Shown here one piece after another: positions 15,865 to 24,431 of a DNA stretch of 64,000 nt. Each line of letters begins with the position of its first letter. Positions within the stretch are counted from its first letter, which is position 1. The stretch comes from Glo-17 sp964637835. GTDB lineage: Bacteria; Krumholzibacteriota; Krumholzibacteriia; LZORAL124-64-63. Both the position numbers and the translations under genes were made by a program. A model generated the notes under the pieces. The model was not told the DNA's origin. It did not search any database and saw only the letters and a list, made by a program, of their open reading frames with translations. The stretch lies in contig CAZWYF010000014.1 in NCBI GenBank assembly GCA_964637835.1, forward strand, positions 14,861 to 78,860, written 5' to 3'.

Positions 15865-15959
15865 CCCGCCTCTGGACAGTTCCCCGCGTGCGACGGTCGA
15901 GCCGGGATGAGCCACGGCGACGGTGGCGCCGGATCTCCTGACCGGATCCTGGACCTCGA

Positions 15960-16871
15960 TCATGCGACTGCCTCCGGGGGGCGAGTCTTCCACCGCCGGT
16001 GGACCCAGAAGTAGTGGTCGGGATGCCTGCGGATCATGGCGGCCAGACGTTGCGTGTGCTGTGCGGTGATCTCCCGGATGGCGGTCGCCTCGTCCCAGCC
16101 GGGATCGACGGTGATGGGCGGCTGGATCACGGCCCGGTGCCGGCCATCGGCCTCGCGCACCAGGAATCCGGTCACCACGGGCACCCGGAGTTTCCAGGCC
16201 AGCTGGGCGGTGCCGCGGAAGACGCTGGCCGGCTGCCCCAGGAAATCCAGGAACAGCCCGCCCCGCCCGGCGTCCTGGTCGCCGAGCAGCCCGATGAGCC
16301 CGCCCTCGCGCAGGGTGCGGACCAGTTCCTTGAGCGATGGCCCCGCGCGGATGATCCCCACCCCGGCCTCCGCCCGCAGCGAGTTCTGCAGCCGGTCCAC
16401 GCGGCGGTTCGACTGGGTCTTGGCCAGGAAGCGGACGGTGTGGCCCCGGGCGGCGAGCCAGGCGCCGAGCAGCTCCCAGTTGCCGAAGTGACCGGAGATC
16501 AGCAGGGCGCCCCGCCCCTCCCCCACGGCGGCGTCGAGGTGCTCGGCCCCCTCCACGTCCACCAGCTCGAGGACCGCCTCCGAGGAGAGCCGCCAGTAGC
16601 CGCAGAACTCCAGGAGCGTGGCGCCGAGCTGGGCGTAGAAGTCGCGACCCAGGCGATGCAGCCGGTCCCGGTCGAGATCCCGCCCCACCGTGGCGGCCAG
16701 GTTCTCGAGGGCCACCGCCTTGCGGAACGGCACCAGGTACCAGCAGAACACGCCCAGCCCGCGGCCGAGCCGCTGCAGGGCGCGGAAGGGCAGCGGGCGC
16801 GCGAGCAGGAAGACCAGGCGCAACAGCGCGTAGTCTCGCCACTGGATCAGTGTCTTGCGCAGATCGGCCAC
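15960..16871 (-). CDS. Lipid A biosynthesis acyltransferase (LpxL/HtrB family)
   Basis: Adds a secondary acyl chain to lipid A at the inner membrane. I place the start at GTG 16871 (303 residues), which matches the usual length, because no in-frame ATG lies nearby and GAGGAA is about 12 bases upstream. An N-terminal hydrophobic anchor (ALLRLVFLLARPL) is followed by the catalytic HX4D/E motif as HFGNWE in LLISGHFGNWELLGAW, and then KTQSNRRVD, LLGDQDAG and HPDHYFWVHRRWK, all typical. It follows dprA by 52 bases. Confidence 0.88.
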   Translation of the reverse strand: MADLRKTLIQWRDYALLRLVFLLARPLPFRALQRLGRGLGVFCWYLVPFRKAVALENLAATVGRDLDRDRLHRLGRDFYAQLGATLLEFCGYWRLSSEAVLELVDVEGAEHLDAAVGEGRGALLISGHFGNWELLGAWLAARGHTVRFLAKTQSNRRVDRLQNSLRAEAGVGIIRAGPSLKELVRTLREGGLIGLLGDQDAGRGGLFLDFLGQPASVFRGTAQLAWKLRVPVVTGFLVREADGRHRAVIQPPITVDPGWDEATAIREITAQHTQRLAAMIRRHPDHYFWVHRRWKTRPPEAVA

Positions 16872-16923
16872 GGAGAGCAGCAGGTTCCTCGTTCGGGAGG
16901 CGGGATGGGCGCGGGCGGCGCGC

Positions 16924-17808
16924 TCAGGACCGCCAGAGTCTAGGCGCCAGCCTGCCGCCGGGCAAGCGGCGGATCCATCCGGCCAGCTCCAGGGCCAGCA
17001 ACCCCTCGCCGAACATGGCGGCCGTTCCCGGCCAGCGCGATCGCAGGTCCTCGATCGCGGTCCCCTCCAGGTCCAGTCGATCCAGGATCCAGCGGGCGGC
17101 GCTGCCGGGGACCGGTCGTGGCGGCCCCGCGGAATCCACCCGCCCTCGCGGAGGCTCCAGCGCCGCGTCGAGGTCCGCGGCGCCCGTGCAGATCGTCGCC
17201 CCCTCCCGGAGCAGCGCATGGCAGCCCTCGCTGCTGGGCGCGTCCACGGGACCGGGCACCGCCCAGACCATGCGGCCGAGGTCCGTGGCGAGCTGGGCGG
17301 TGACCAGGGCGCCACTGCGCCGCGGCGCTTCCACCACGACGACCCCGGCGGCCAGGGCCGCGATGAGGCGGTTGCGCCGGGGAAAGAGCCAGCGCCCCCC
17401 CGCCCCGCCGCCCGGTCCGGTCTCGGTGACGCTGCAGCCGGTCTGCTCGATGCGGCGCCGCAGGTCGCGGTGGGCGGTGGGATAGGTCCGATCAGGGCCG
17501 GTTCCCATCACCGCGACGGTCTGGCCCTCCGCCTCGAGGGCGCCGCGATGGGCCTCGCCGTCGATGCCCAGCGCCAGACCGCTGACCACGATCCAGCCGC
17601 GTGCGGCCGCGTCGGCCGCCAGCCGCCGGGCCACGGCCAGCCCGCGGGCCGATGCCCCGCGGGTTCCCACCATGGCGATGGCGGGTCGTCGCAAGACCTC
17701 CGCGTCGCCGCAAACGAATACCCGGCGGGGCGGATCCGCGAGGTGGTTCCAGCCGGGCGGCCAGGCGGGGTGATCCGGCGTGATGGTCCGCCAGCGAGCA
17801 GACGTCAT
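16924..17808 (-). CDS. dprA: DNA-processing protein DprA
   Basis: Binds incoming single-stranded DNA and loads RecA during natural transformation. From ATG 17808 it has 294 residues. The Rossmann-fold DprA marks are AIAMVGTRGASARG (about 43-56), VVSGLALGIDGEAHRGAL and FPRRNRLIAALAAGVVVVEA. A short C-terminal winged-helix-like domain follows. Its presence with a comEA-like gene and a type IV pilus locus in one window suggests that this organism can take up DNA. The much larger open frame containing it is a shadow of the obg and aminotransferase genes. Confidence 0.93.
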   Translation of the reverse strand: MTSARWRTITPDHPAWPPGWNHLADPPRRVFVCGDAEVLRRPAIAMVGTRGASARGLAVARRLAADAAARGWIVVSGLALGIDGEAHRGALEAEGQTVAVMGTGPDRTYPTAHRDLRRRIEQTGCSVTETGPGGGAGGRWLFPRRNRLIAALAAGVVVVEAPRRSGALVTAQLATDLGRMVWAVPGPVDAPSSEGCHALLREGATICTGAADLDAALEPPRGRVDSAGPPRPVPGSAARWILDRLDLEGTAIEDLRSRWPGTAAMFGEGLLALELAGWIRRLPGGRLAPRLWRS

Positions 17809-17894
17809 GGACGGGGTCCGGTTTCCGGGAGGCGGGGTGACCGGGCGATGGCGATGGTCGGGTCGGGCGCCCGCGAGCCCGCGGGCCCGCGAGT

Positions 17895-18986
17895 TCACGT
17901 GTCGTCGCGCGGCTCCGGATCCGTCGGCGGGGCCGGCCGCAGGTGCGGGGGCGTGACCAGGGAATCCCCGGTGGTGGCCGACGGCTGCGCGGCCACGCGC
18001 AGATCGCCGAGCAGGTGCCGCAGTTCGGCCAGGCCATCGCCACGCACCGCGGAGACGAGCAGGACCCGCAGGCCGCCGTGCTCGGCGCACCACGCCGAGC
18101 AGGTCGCCAGCGCCGACTCGGCCGTGGCGGCGTCGATCAGGTCGGCCTTGGTCAGCAGCACCCCGAACGGGAGCGTCTCCAGACGCGCGCCGTACTGCTG
18201 CAACTCGCCGCGCAGCATGCTCAGCGCGGCGGTGGGATCGGGATCCGTTCCGTCGGCCATGAGCAGCAGGGCGCCGGTGCGCTCGATGTGCCGCAGGAAC
18301 TCGTGACCGAGGCCCTTGCCCTCGCTGGCGCCCTCGATCAGGCCGGGGATGTCCGCGAGGGTGCAGCTGCGCCAGTCGCCCAGGTCCACGATCCCCAGGT
18401 TGGGCGCCAGGGTCGTGAACGGGTAGTCCGCGATCCGGGGTCGGGCCGCCGTCAGCACCGAGAGCAGCGTGCTCTTGCCGGCATTGGGCGCGCCCACCAG
18501 GCCCACGTCGGCGATCAGGCGCAGCTCCAGGCGCACCTCGATCGCCTCCCCGGCGCGGCCGCTGGTGGCCTTCATGGGCGTCTGATTCCGCGCGGTGCGG
18601 AACTCCCAGTTGCCCTTGCCTCCCTTGCCGCCGCGGGCGATGCACAGACGCTGTCCCGGTTCGGTGAGGTCGCCGATCACGGTCTCGTCCGGCAGCCGCA
18701 GCACGCTGGTGCCACAGGGCACGGGGATCTCGAGGTCCTGGCCGTCCGCCCCGGTCTTGCGCGCGCCGCCGCCGGCCTTGCCGCCGGCCGCGCGGTATTC
18801 GCGCCGGTAGCGGAAGTCCAGGAGCGTGGCCATGCCCCCGTCCGCCACCAGCCAGACGTCGCCACCGCGGCCGCCGTTGCCCCCGTCCGGCCCACCCCGC
18901 GGCACGAACTTCTCGCGGCGCGTGGAGACGCAACCGTCGCCACCGCGGCCCGCCTGCACCCGGATGGTGGCAACGTCGAGGAACAT
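17895..18986 (-). CDS. obg: Obg family GTPase
   Basis: GTPase bound to the 50S subunit, involved in ribosome assembly and stress response. The 363-residue protein has the glycine-rich Obg fold (1 to about 158, with RGGPDGGNGGRGGDVW and ARGGKGGKGN), then the G domain: G1 GAPNAGKST (165-173), switch YPFTTLAPNLG, G3 DIPG (212-215), and G4 as TKAD rather than NKxD. The C-terminal tail is Pro/Thr-rich. The ATG at 18986 is six bases from the aminotransferase stop. Confidence 0.96.
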   Translation of the reverse strand: MFLDVATIRVQAGRGGDGCVSTRREKFVPRGGPDGGNGGRGGDVWLVADGGMATLLDFRYRREYRAAGGKAGGGARKTGADGQDLEIPVPCGTSVLRLPDETVIGDLTEPGQRLCIARGGKGGKGNWEFRTARNQTPMKATSGRAGEAIEVRLELRLIADVGLVGAPNAGKSTLLSVLTAARPRIADYPFTTLAPNLGIVDLGDWRSCTLADIPGLIEGASEGKGLGHEFLRHIERTGALLLMADGTDPDPTAALSMLRGELQQYGARLETLPFGVLLTKADLIDAATAESALATCSAWCAEHGGLRVLLVSAVRGDGLAELRHLLGDLRVAAQPSATTGDSLVTPPHLRPAPPTDPEPRDDT

Positions 18987-18992
18987 GCCGCG

Positions 18993-20177
18993 CTACCCCG
19001 GGAACTCGCGGAGACCGGTGGCGAGGCGCTCGACGGCCTCGCGCAGCTCGACCGCATCGCGCGCGAAGCTCAGCCGCAGGTGACCCGGGGCGCCGAACGG
19101 CCTGCCCGGGATGGTCGCCAGCTTCTGGTGCTCCAGCAAGTGGCTGGCCAGCCGCCAGCAGCCGTCCTCGGGCCGGTCGGGATCGATGACCTCGCGACAG
19201 TCGAGCATGAGGTAGAACGCGCCCCCGGGCACCTCGAAGCTCACCCCCGGCACGTCGCGCAGCGCGCCGACCAGCACGTCCCGGCGCTCGTGGAACGCGT
19301 CGCGCATGCTCGTGACGGTATCGCGGCAGCCGAAGGCCGCCAGGGCCGCCTTCTGGGCCACGGTGCAGATGTTGCTCGTGGAGTGGCTCTGCAGCCGGGT
19401 CATGGCGTCGATGGTGTCCTTCTCCGCGATCCCGAAGCCCACGCGCCAGCCGGTCATGGCGTAGCTCTTCGAAAGGCCGGTGATGCGCACGATGCGCGGC
19501 CGCAGGTCCGGCGCCACCTGCTCGAGGGAGACGTGCCCCTGCTCGCTGTAGATCAGGTCCTCGTAGATCTCGTCGGTGAGGATGAAGAAGTCCCCGGAGC
19601 GGCAGAAGTCCGCGATCTCTCCCAGTTCCGCGCGACTGTAGACCGCACCGGTGGGATTGCTGGGGCTGTTGAGGATCAGGGCGCGCACGTCCGCGACGCC
19701 CGCCCGCTCGAGATCGGCCGGCGTCACCTTCCAGCCCGACGACGGCTCCACCACCACCGTCTGCCCCCGCAGCGCCGCCACCTGGGCCGGATAGGTGACC
19801 CAGTAGGGCGCCGGGATGGCCACGCGATCGCCCTGGTTGAGCAGGACCGACAGCGCGTTGTAGAGCACCTGCTTGGCGCCGTTGGAGACGATCACCTCGG
19901 CCGGGGTGATCTCGCGCCCGGTGCGCTCGGTATAGAAGGCTGCCACGAGGGCCCGCAGTTCCGGCATCCCGGCGCTGGCCGTGTAGCCGATGCGTCCGTC
20001 GCTCAGCGCCTCGCGGGCGGCGACGAGCACGGGCTCCGGCGTGGGGAAATCGGGCTCGCCGGCGGTGAGATTGATCACCGGCTCGCCGGCCTGGATCAGC
20101 GCCTTGGCCTGACTGCTGAGCTTGAGCGTCGGCGAGTCTCCCAGGACCTCGGCCAACCATCCCAGTCGCAAACTCAT
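18993..20177 (-). CDS. Class I/II pyridoxal-phosphate aminotransferase (aspartate aminotransferase-like)
   Basis: PLP-dependent transaminase of the AspC/AspB type I family. From ATG 20177 it has 394 residues. Characteristic segments are NLTAGEPDFPTP, GYTASAGMPELR, the PLP-site stretch LNSPSNPTGAVYSRAEL, DEIYEDLIY, the Schiff-base lysine in GLSKSYAMTGWRVGF, and a C-terminal arginine in LRLSFARD. The exact amino acid used cannot be told from sequence; aspartate is the most likely. The frame upstream of 20177 is not coding. Confidence 0.92.
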   Translation of the reverse strand: MSLRLGWLAEVLGDSPTLKLSSQAKALIQAGEPVINLTAGEPDFPTPEPVLVAAREALSDGRIGYTASAGMPELRALVAAFYTERTGREITPAEVIVSNGAKQVLYNALSVLLNQGDRVAIPAPYWVTYPAQVAALRGQTVVVEPSSGWKVTPADLERAGVADVRALILNSPSNPTGAVYSRAELGEIADFCRSGDFFILTDEIYEDLIYSEQGHVSLEQVAPDLRPRIVRITGLSKSYAMTGWRVGFGIAEKDTIDAMTRLQSHSTSNICTVAQKAALAAFGCRDTVTSMRDAFHERRDVLVGALRDVPGVSFEVPGGAFYLMLDCREVIDPDRPEDGCWRLASHLLEHQKLATIPGRPFGAPGHLRLSFARDAVELREAVERLATGLREFPG

Positions 20178-20280
20178 CTCCCACCGCTCCTCTTGCAGGC
20201 TGTCGCGACGACCGCGGGGCTGCGGCCGCGAGAATCCAAAGAAGCACCGCGCACCGCCGCCGGGCAAGACAGAACCGCCG

Positions 20281-20793
20281 TCAGATGCCGCTGCGCCCCC
20301 CCTTGCGACCGTCACTGGCGGTCAGCGCCCGGACCACCGGCGTGGGCACCAGCCCGGTGAGATCCCCGCCGTGGCGGGCGACGTCGCGGACCAGGCTGCT
20401 GGAGACCGCGGCCAGCTCCGGCCGGGCCGGCAGCCAGACCGTCTCGAAGCCGGGCAACAGGGTCCGGTTGACGCCATGCAGGCCCCACTCGTGGGCGTAG
20501 TCCGCGGCATTGCGGACGCCGCGCACCACGGCGACGGCGCCACGCTGGCGGACCTGATCGACGAGCAACCCCTCGAAGGTCTCCACCGGGCAGCCGACCA
20601 GGTCGGCATGTTCGGCCAGGCTGGCACGCAGCAGCTCCGCTCGCTGCTCGGCGGGCCACAGCCCGGCCTTGCCCGAGGCCGCGACCAGCACCACCAGGGG
20701 GTCGAAGAGGCGGCAGGCACGCGCGATCAGGTCGATGTGGCCGAGGGTGACCGGATCGAAGGACCCGGGATAGAGCGCGAGACGATCAGCCAT
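20281..20793 (-). CDS. coaD: Phosphopantetheine adenylyltransferase
   Basis: Penultimate step of coenzyme A synthesis. The 170-residue protein starts with the family pattern LYPGSFDPVTLGHIDLI, with the TxGH motif at 16-19, and carries VVRGVRNAADYAHE and the C-terminal substrate motif VSSSLVRDVARHGG. ATG 20793 lies within the last eight bases of rsmD, a very common arrangement. It supplies the CoA pathway that feeds ACP and fatty-acid synthesis. Confidence 0.96.
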   Translation of the reverse strand: MADRLALYPGSFDPVTLGHIDLIARACRLFDPLVVLVAASGKAGLWPAEQRAELLRASLAEHADLVGCPVETFEGLLVDQVRQRGAVAVVRGVRNAADYAHEWGLHGVNRTLLPGFETVWLPARPELAAVSSSLVRDVARHGGDLTGLVPTPVVRALTASDGRKGGRSGI

Positions 20794-21364
20794 CGGCAGC
20801 CTCCGGGAAGTCCGCTGCGGGGCGCAGCAGGGTCAGTGCGGTGCCGCCGTAGGCGCGCGTCCGGCGCTCCCAGCGCGGCGCGACCCCGGCGAGTGGATGA
20901 TCGCTGGCCGGATGCTCCAGGACCGCCAGGGCCAGGGACGCGGGCCTGGCCCGCGACAGCACCGCGACCAGGTCGGCCGCGGCCCGGCCACCGTAAGGCG
21001 GATCGGCCAGCACCACCAGCGGGTCGCTGCCCACGGCGAGCCGGCGCTCGAGCCAGCGCGCGGCGTCCGCGCGGCGCAGCGCCCAGCGACCAGGGTCCGC
21101 GCCCAGCGCTTGCAGGTTCTCGCGCACGGTGGCCAGCGAGGCCGGCGCCAGGTCCACGAAATCCACCCACCGGGCGCCCCGGCTGAGGGCCTCGATCCCC
21201 AGGGCGCCGGTGCCGCAGCAGAGATCGGCCACCGGATGGTCCTCCAGCCAGGGCGCGATCTGATTGAACAGCGCCTCGCGCACCCGGTCGGCGGAGGGTC
21301 GGACGGCCGGGTCGCGACTCGAGCGCAGGCGCCGGCCGCGCCACTGTCCCCCGGTCACCCTCAT
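20786..21364 (-). CDS. rsmD: 16S rRNA (guanine966-N2)-methyltransferase
   Basis: SAM-dependent methylation of 16S rRNA. From ATG 21364 it has 192 residues: MRVTGGQWRGRRLRSS at the N-terminus, a PSADRVREALFN block, SAM motif DLCCGTGALGIEALSRGA and catalytic motif LADPPYGG. Start and stop overlap the neighbours: ATGA with the shikimate-kinase-like gene upstream and eight bases with coaD downstream. Confidence 0.95.
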   Translation of the reverse strand: MRVTGGQWRGRRLRSSRDPAVRPSADRVREALFNQIAPWLEDHPVADLCCGTGALGIEALSRGARWVDFVDLAPASLATVRENLQALGADPGRWALRRADAARWLERRLAVGSDPLVVLADPPYGGRAAADLVAVLSRARPASLALAVLEHPASDHPLAGVAPRWERRTRAYGGTALTLLRPAADFPEAADG

Positions 21365-21807
21365 GGGCTGCTCTCCGTCAGCTGGAGGGTGCGCGCCAGG
21401 AGCCGGCGTGCCAGCGCGGAGGGTCCGTGCCGCCCACTGTCCAGGCGCAGCCGCGCCAGGGCCGCGTACCGCGGGCGCAGCTCCGCGTGACGCCGCCGGA
21501 GCGCGGGCTCGCTGAACCCGGACCATATCTCGGCCGGCGGACCGCTCGCCGCGCCGCTCAGGCGGCGCCGGAGTTCCGGCCAGGGCGCGTCGAGCCAGAC
21601 CACGAGGCCGGCACTGGCCAGCACCTCGCGGCCCGCCGGCCGGACGACCGCCTCGGCATCGGCCACGATCACCAGCTCGCCGGCCGGCGGCGGCTCGCCC
21701 GCCTCCAGGGCCGCGAGCGCCACGGTCCGCCGGGCCGAGACCCGCGCCAGCAACCGGGCGAGCGTCTGCTTGCCGGCGCCGTGGAAACCGATGAGGGAGA
21801 TCCACAT
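21361..21807 (-). CDS. Divergent shikimate-kinase-like P-loop protein
   Basis: A 148-residue P-loop protein that begins like shikimate kinase (WISLIGFHGAGKQTLARLL against the usual GFMGAGKST). The residue after the P-loop lysine, normally Ser/Thr binding Mg, is Gln. The shikimate-binding region with its Asp residues is missing or reduced: the segment after the P-loop is short and lacks a DxD motif. The back half looks like a shikimate/adenylate kinase end (LVVWLDAPWPELRRRL, RHAELRPRYAALARL). It could be a nucleotide-binding relic or have another substrate. It overlaps rsmD by ATGA. ATG 21819 is an alternative start. Confidence 0.6.
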   Translation of the reverse strand: MWISLIGFHGAGKQTLARLLARVSARRTVALAALEAGEPPPAGELVIVADAEAVVRPAGREVLASAGLVVWLDAPWPELRRRLSGAASGPPAEIWSGFSEPALRRRHAELRPRYAALARLRLDSGRHGPSALARRLLARTLQLTESSP

Positions 21808-21901
21808 GGCCCGGATCATAGGCGCAAAGCGGGGCCGGAGCAAGCAGCTCCGGCCCCGCCGCGGATGGGTGGGCACGGCCGCTCGCGCGGCCGTCCGTGG
21901 G

Positions 21902-23275
21902 CTATTCCTCGCCGTAGTGCACGGTCCCGTCGGGATCCACGGAGACCGAGCTCTGCAGGGCGAGCTTGTCACGCCCCAGGTACTCGTCGGTGACCACGCG
22001 CGGGGTCACGAACACCACCAGTTCGCGGGAGTTGCTGGTCTTGCTCTCGCTGCGAAACAACGCGCCGAGAAGCGGGATGTCCTTGAGCACCGGGACGCCC
22101 GCCTCCAGCGTGCTCTCCACCGAACGGATCAGGCCGGCGATGATGGCCGTCTCCCCGTTGCGCACCATCACCCGGGTGTCGGACTCCGAGGTGTTGATGA
22201 TCACGCCGCCCTGCACGGTGGCCTGGCTCGAGAGGTCGCTGACCTCGTTGTGCACGTCCAGCGTGATGCGGTCGGGACTGTTGATGTGCGGGGTCACCCG
22301 GAGCATGATGCCGATGGTGGTCAGCTGGGTCACCGCGTTGCCCGCCTCGTCGGCCACGATCAGCGGGATCTTCTGGCCCACCAGGATCTTGGCCTCGCGG
22401 TTGTCGGTGGTGGTGATGATGGGGTTGGAGATCAGGTGCGCACGGTTGTCGCGCTCCAGGGCCTCCAGCTTGGCCACCAGCTCGCCGTAGTTCTGCACCG
22501 TGCCGATGCGGAAGGTGCCGGAGGACTCGGAGAGCGAGTTGTCCACCACGGCGTCGCCCACGAAGTTCTGGCCATCTGGCTGGACGTTGGCGGCCGACCA
22601 GCTGATGCCCAGGTCGCGCGTGGCGCGGTGGTCGAGGTCCACCAGGCGCGCGTTGATCTCGACCTGCGGCGTCTGCGTGTCCAGATTGCCGGCCATCTCC
22701 TGGATCAGCGCCACGCGCTCGGCGACGTCGTTGATCAGCAGGGAGTTGGTGCGGGTGTCGACGTCGATGTTGCCCCGCTGGGTCAGCATCTCCTCGATGG
22801 CGTCCTTGACCTCGCTCGCGTTGGCGTACTGGAGGGTGGCGATGCCCAGGGTCAGCTTCTCGAGGTCCTCGATCTGCTTCTCGGCCATCTTCACCGCCAC
22901 CTGCTCCTGGCGCAGGTCCTCGGCGGTGTCCACGCGGATGATGCCGTGATCCTCCACGTAGTCGAAGCTGTGGGCCCGCAGGATCACCGCCAGCGCCTCG
23001 CGCCAGGGCACCTGCTCGAGCTTGACGGTGACCTTGCCCTGCACGCGCGGGGAGGCCACGATGTTGGTGCCGGAGAAGCTCGCCAGCGAGCGCAGGACCG
23101 TGCCGATCTCGGCGTCCTGCACTTCGAGGGAGATCCTCGGGCCCTGGTCCATCGCCGGCGCGGCGGGGACCACCTCGACCTGGGCCGCATCCTGGTCCTG
23201 CGCGAGGACCGGGACCGTCAGCGCGAGCAGCATCGCGAGCACCAGGCTCCAGGGACTGCGGATCCGTCCGACCAT
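21902..23275 (-). CDS. pilQ: Type IV pilus secretin PilQ
   Basis: Forms the outer-membrane pore for the pilus. From ATG 23275 it has 457 residues: a signal peptide (to about 25), a secretin/TonB short N-terminal-like domain (about 48-118), an N1 fold (IATLQYANASEVKDAIEEML), and the secretin core with AHLISNPIITTTDNREAKI, VRNGETAIIAGLIR and VPVLKDIPLLGALFR. It is short for PilQ because no AMIN peptidoglycan-binding domains precede the secretin part. The ATG overlaps the pilP stop by one base (TGATG). It is the last gene of pilMNOPQ. Confidence 0.95.
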   Translation of the reverse strand: MVGRIRSPWSLVLAMLLALTVPVLAQDQDAAQVEVVPAAPAMDQGPRISLEVQDAEIGTVLRSLASFSGTNIVASPRVQGKVTVKLEQVPWREALAVILRAHSFDYVEDHGIIRVDTAEDLRQEQVAVKMAEKQIEDLEKLTLGIATLQYANASEVKDAIEEMLTQRGNIDVDTRTNSLLINDVAERVALIQEMAGNLDTQTPQVEINARLVDLDHRATRDLGISWSAANVQPDGQNFVGDAVVDNSLSESSGTFRIGTVQNYGELVAKLEALERDNRAHLISNPIITTTDNREAKILVGQKIPLIVADEAGNAVTQLTTIGIMLRVTPHINSPDRITLDVHNEVSDLSSQATVQGGVIINTSESDTRVMVRNGETAIIAGLIRSVESTLEAGVPVLKDIPLLGALFRSESKTSNSRELVVFVTPRVVTDEYLGRDKLALQSSVSVDPDGTVHYGEE

Positions 23276-23736
23276 CACTTCTCCTCCAGGTTCTCGAGTT
23301 TCAGGACCACCGTGTTGGAGATGCCGTAGAGCGTCAGTCTGGCGGTCAAACGGTCCTTGCGGATGCTCACCACCCGCCCGTTGAGCACGCGGTCGCCCAC
23401 GCGCAGGATGTAGCCGAAGCCCTCGCCGTCTTCCACCAGCGCGAACTGGTCGGCCTCCCCCCACATGACGCCCACCAGCTGGGCGCTGTTGACGTCCACC
23501 AGTTCACCGCCGGCCGACTGCTCGAACTTGCCGTCGACCAGGGTGCGGAAGGGATCGGGACGACCAAACGACTGATAGAAGAACTCGTTGGCCCGGACCG
23601 CCCGTAGGCGGACGTCGGCCTCCTGGCTCGGCGAGGTGCCGCCGTCGTCGTCGGCCGCGGCCGGGTCGGCCGCCGGCGCCGCCGACGCCAGGAGCGTCAC
23701 CAGGGCCAGGACACTGAGCAAGCGAATGCGCGACAT
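23275..23736 (-). CDS. pilP: Type IV pilus lipoprotein-like PilP
   Basis: Periplasmic link between the PilMNO inner-membrane platform and the PilQ pore. The 153-residue protein has an N-terminal signal (MSRIRLLSVLALVTLLASAA), a low-complexity Asp/Ala stretch, the PilP mark FFYQSFGRPDPFRTL, and a beta-rich C-terminal domain (GVMWGEADQFALVEDGEG, GYILRVGDRV). No lipobox cysteine is evident, so it may be soluble rather than lipidated. It is 11 bases after pilO. Confidence 0.88.
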   Translation of the reverse strand: MSRIRLLSVLALVTLLASAAPAADPAAADDDGGTSPSQEADVRLRAVRANEFFYQSFGRPDPFRTLVDGKFEQSAGGELVDVNSAQLVGVMWGEADQFALVEDGEGFGYILRVGDRVLNGRVVSIRKDRLTARLTLYGISNTVVLKLENLEEK

Positions 23737-23747
23737 GCAGGGGCCTC

Positions 23748-24431
23748 CTAGTGCGACGACCGGGCCGTGGTCGGGCTGGCCGGCTGCTTCTCGCCGGCGT
23801 CGTTGCTGGCCAGTTGCTCGGCGCCGGCGCCGGCGCCGTCGGGCGCCCGCCGGCCGGTGAGCGTGTAAGCGGTGAGCATGAGCTCGGTCTCCACGGTGAA
23901 CGGGCCTCCGTCCTCCTGGTCCTTGACGCCCTCCAGCCGCAGGCTCGACACGTTGACGATGCGATTGAGGTTGGCCAGGCGGCTGAGGAAGACGCCGGTC
24001 TGGTGGTAGCCGCCCTCGATGCGCACGGAGACGGGATTGTCCGTGTAGAAGTCCTGCGCCACCGGGGGCTCCGGCCGGAAGAGCTTGAAGTCCACGCCCG
24101 ACTGCTTGCCCGCCGCGCTGACCTTGCGCAGCAGGTCGGGCATCTCGTTGGCCTCTGGCAGCAGGGTACTGGCCACCTGCCACTGGGCGCGGAGCGTCTC
24201 GTACTCGCGCTCCACCCGCTCGAGGTTCCGCACCAGCAGGCGCGCCTTCTCCAGGTCGCGGCTCAGCTGCTGATGCCGGGTCTCGAGCTGCGTGATCTCG
24301 GCGCTGCGCGAGGCGTAGGTGATGGGCAGGAAGGTCTGGGTGAACCACAGCGGCACCACCACGGCGATCACCAGGATCGCGGCGGCCCAGCGGAGGAAGC
24401 GGGGATCCTTGAAATCGATCTCGGCGTTCAC
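23748..24431 (-). CDS. pilO: Type IV pilus inner-membrane protein PilO
   Basis: Inner-membrane partner of PilN. From GTG 24431 it has 227 residues: a short cytosolic start (NAEIDFKDPRFLRW), one membrane helix (AAAILVIAVVVPLWF), a coiled coil (ITQLETRHQQLSRDLEKARL) and a periplasmic ferredoxin-like domain (GVDFKLFRPEPPVAQDFYTD, VRIEGGYHQTGVFLSRLANL). The start overlaps the pilN stop as GTGA, with GGGAGG upstream. The C-terminal tail is Ala/Gly-rich. Confidence 0.92.
   Translation of the reverse strand: MNAEIDFKDPRFLRWAAAILVIAVVVPLWFTQTFLPITYASRSAEITQLETRHQQLSRDLEKARLLVRNLERVEREYETLRAQWQVASTLLPEANEMPDLLRKVSAAGKQSGVDFKLFRPEPPVAQDFYTDNPVSVRIEGGYHQTGVFLSRLANLNRIVNVSSLRLEGVKDQEDGGPFTVETELMLTAYTLTGRRAPDGAGAGAEQLASNDAGEKQPASPTTARSSH

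Noticed and set aside
16924..20247. A 1107-codon minus-strand frame
   Set aside because: Only its last 294 codons are dprA; the rest is an out-of-frame shadow of obg and the aminotransferase gene.
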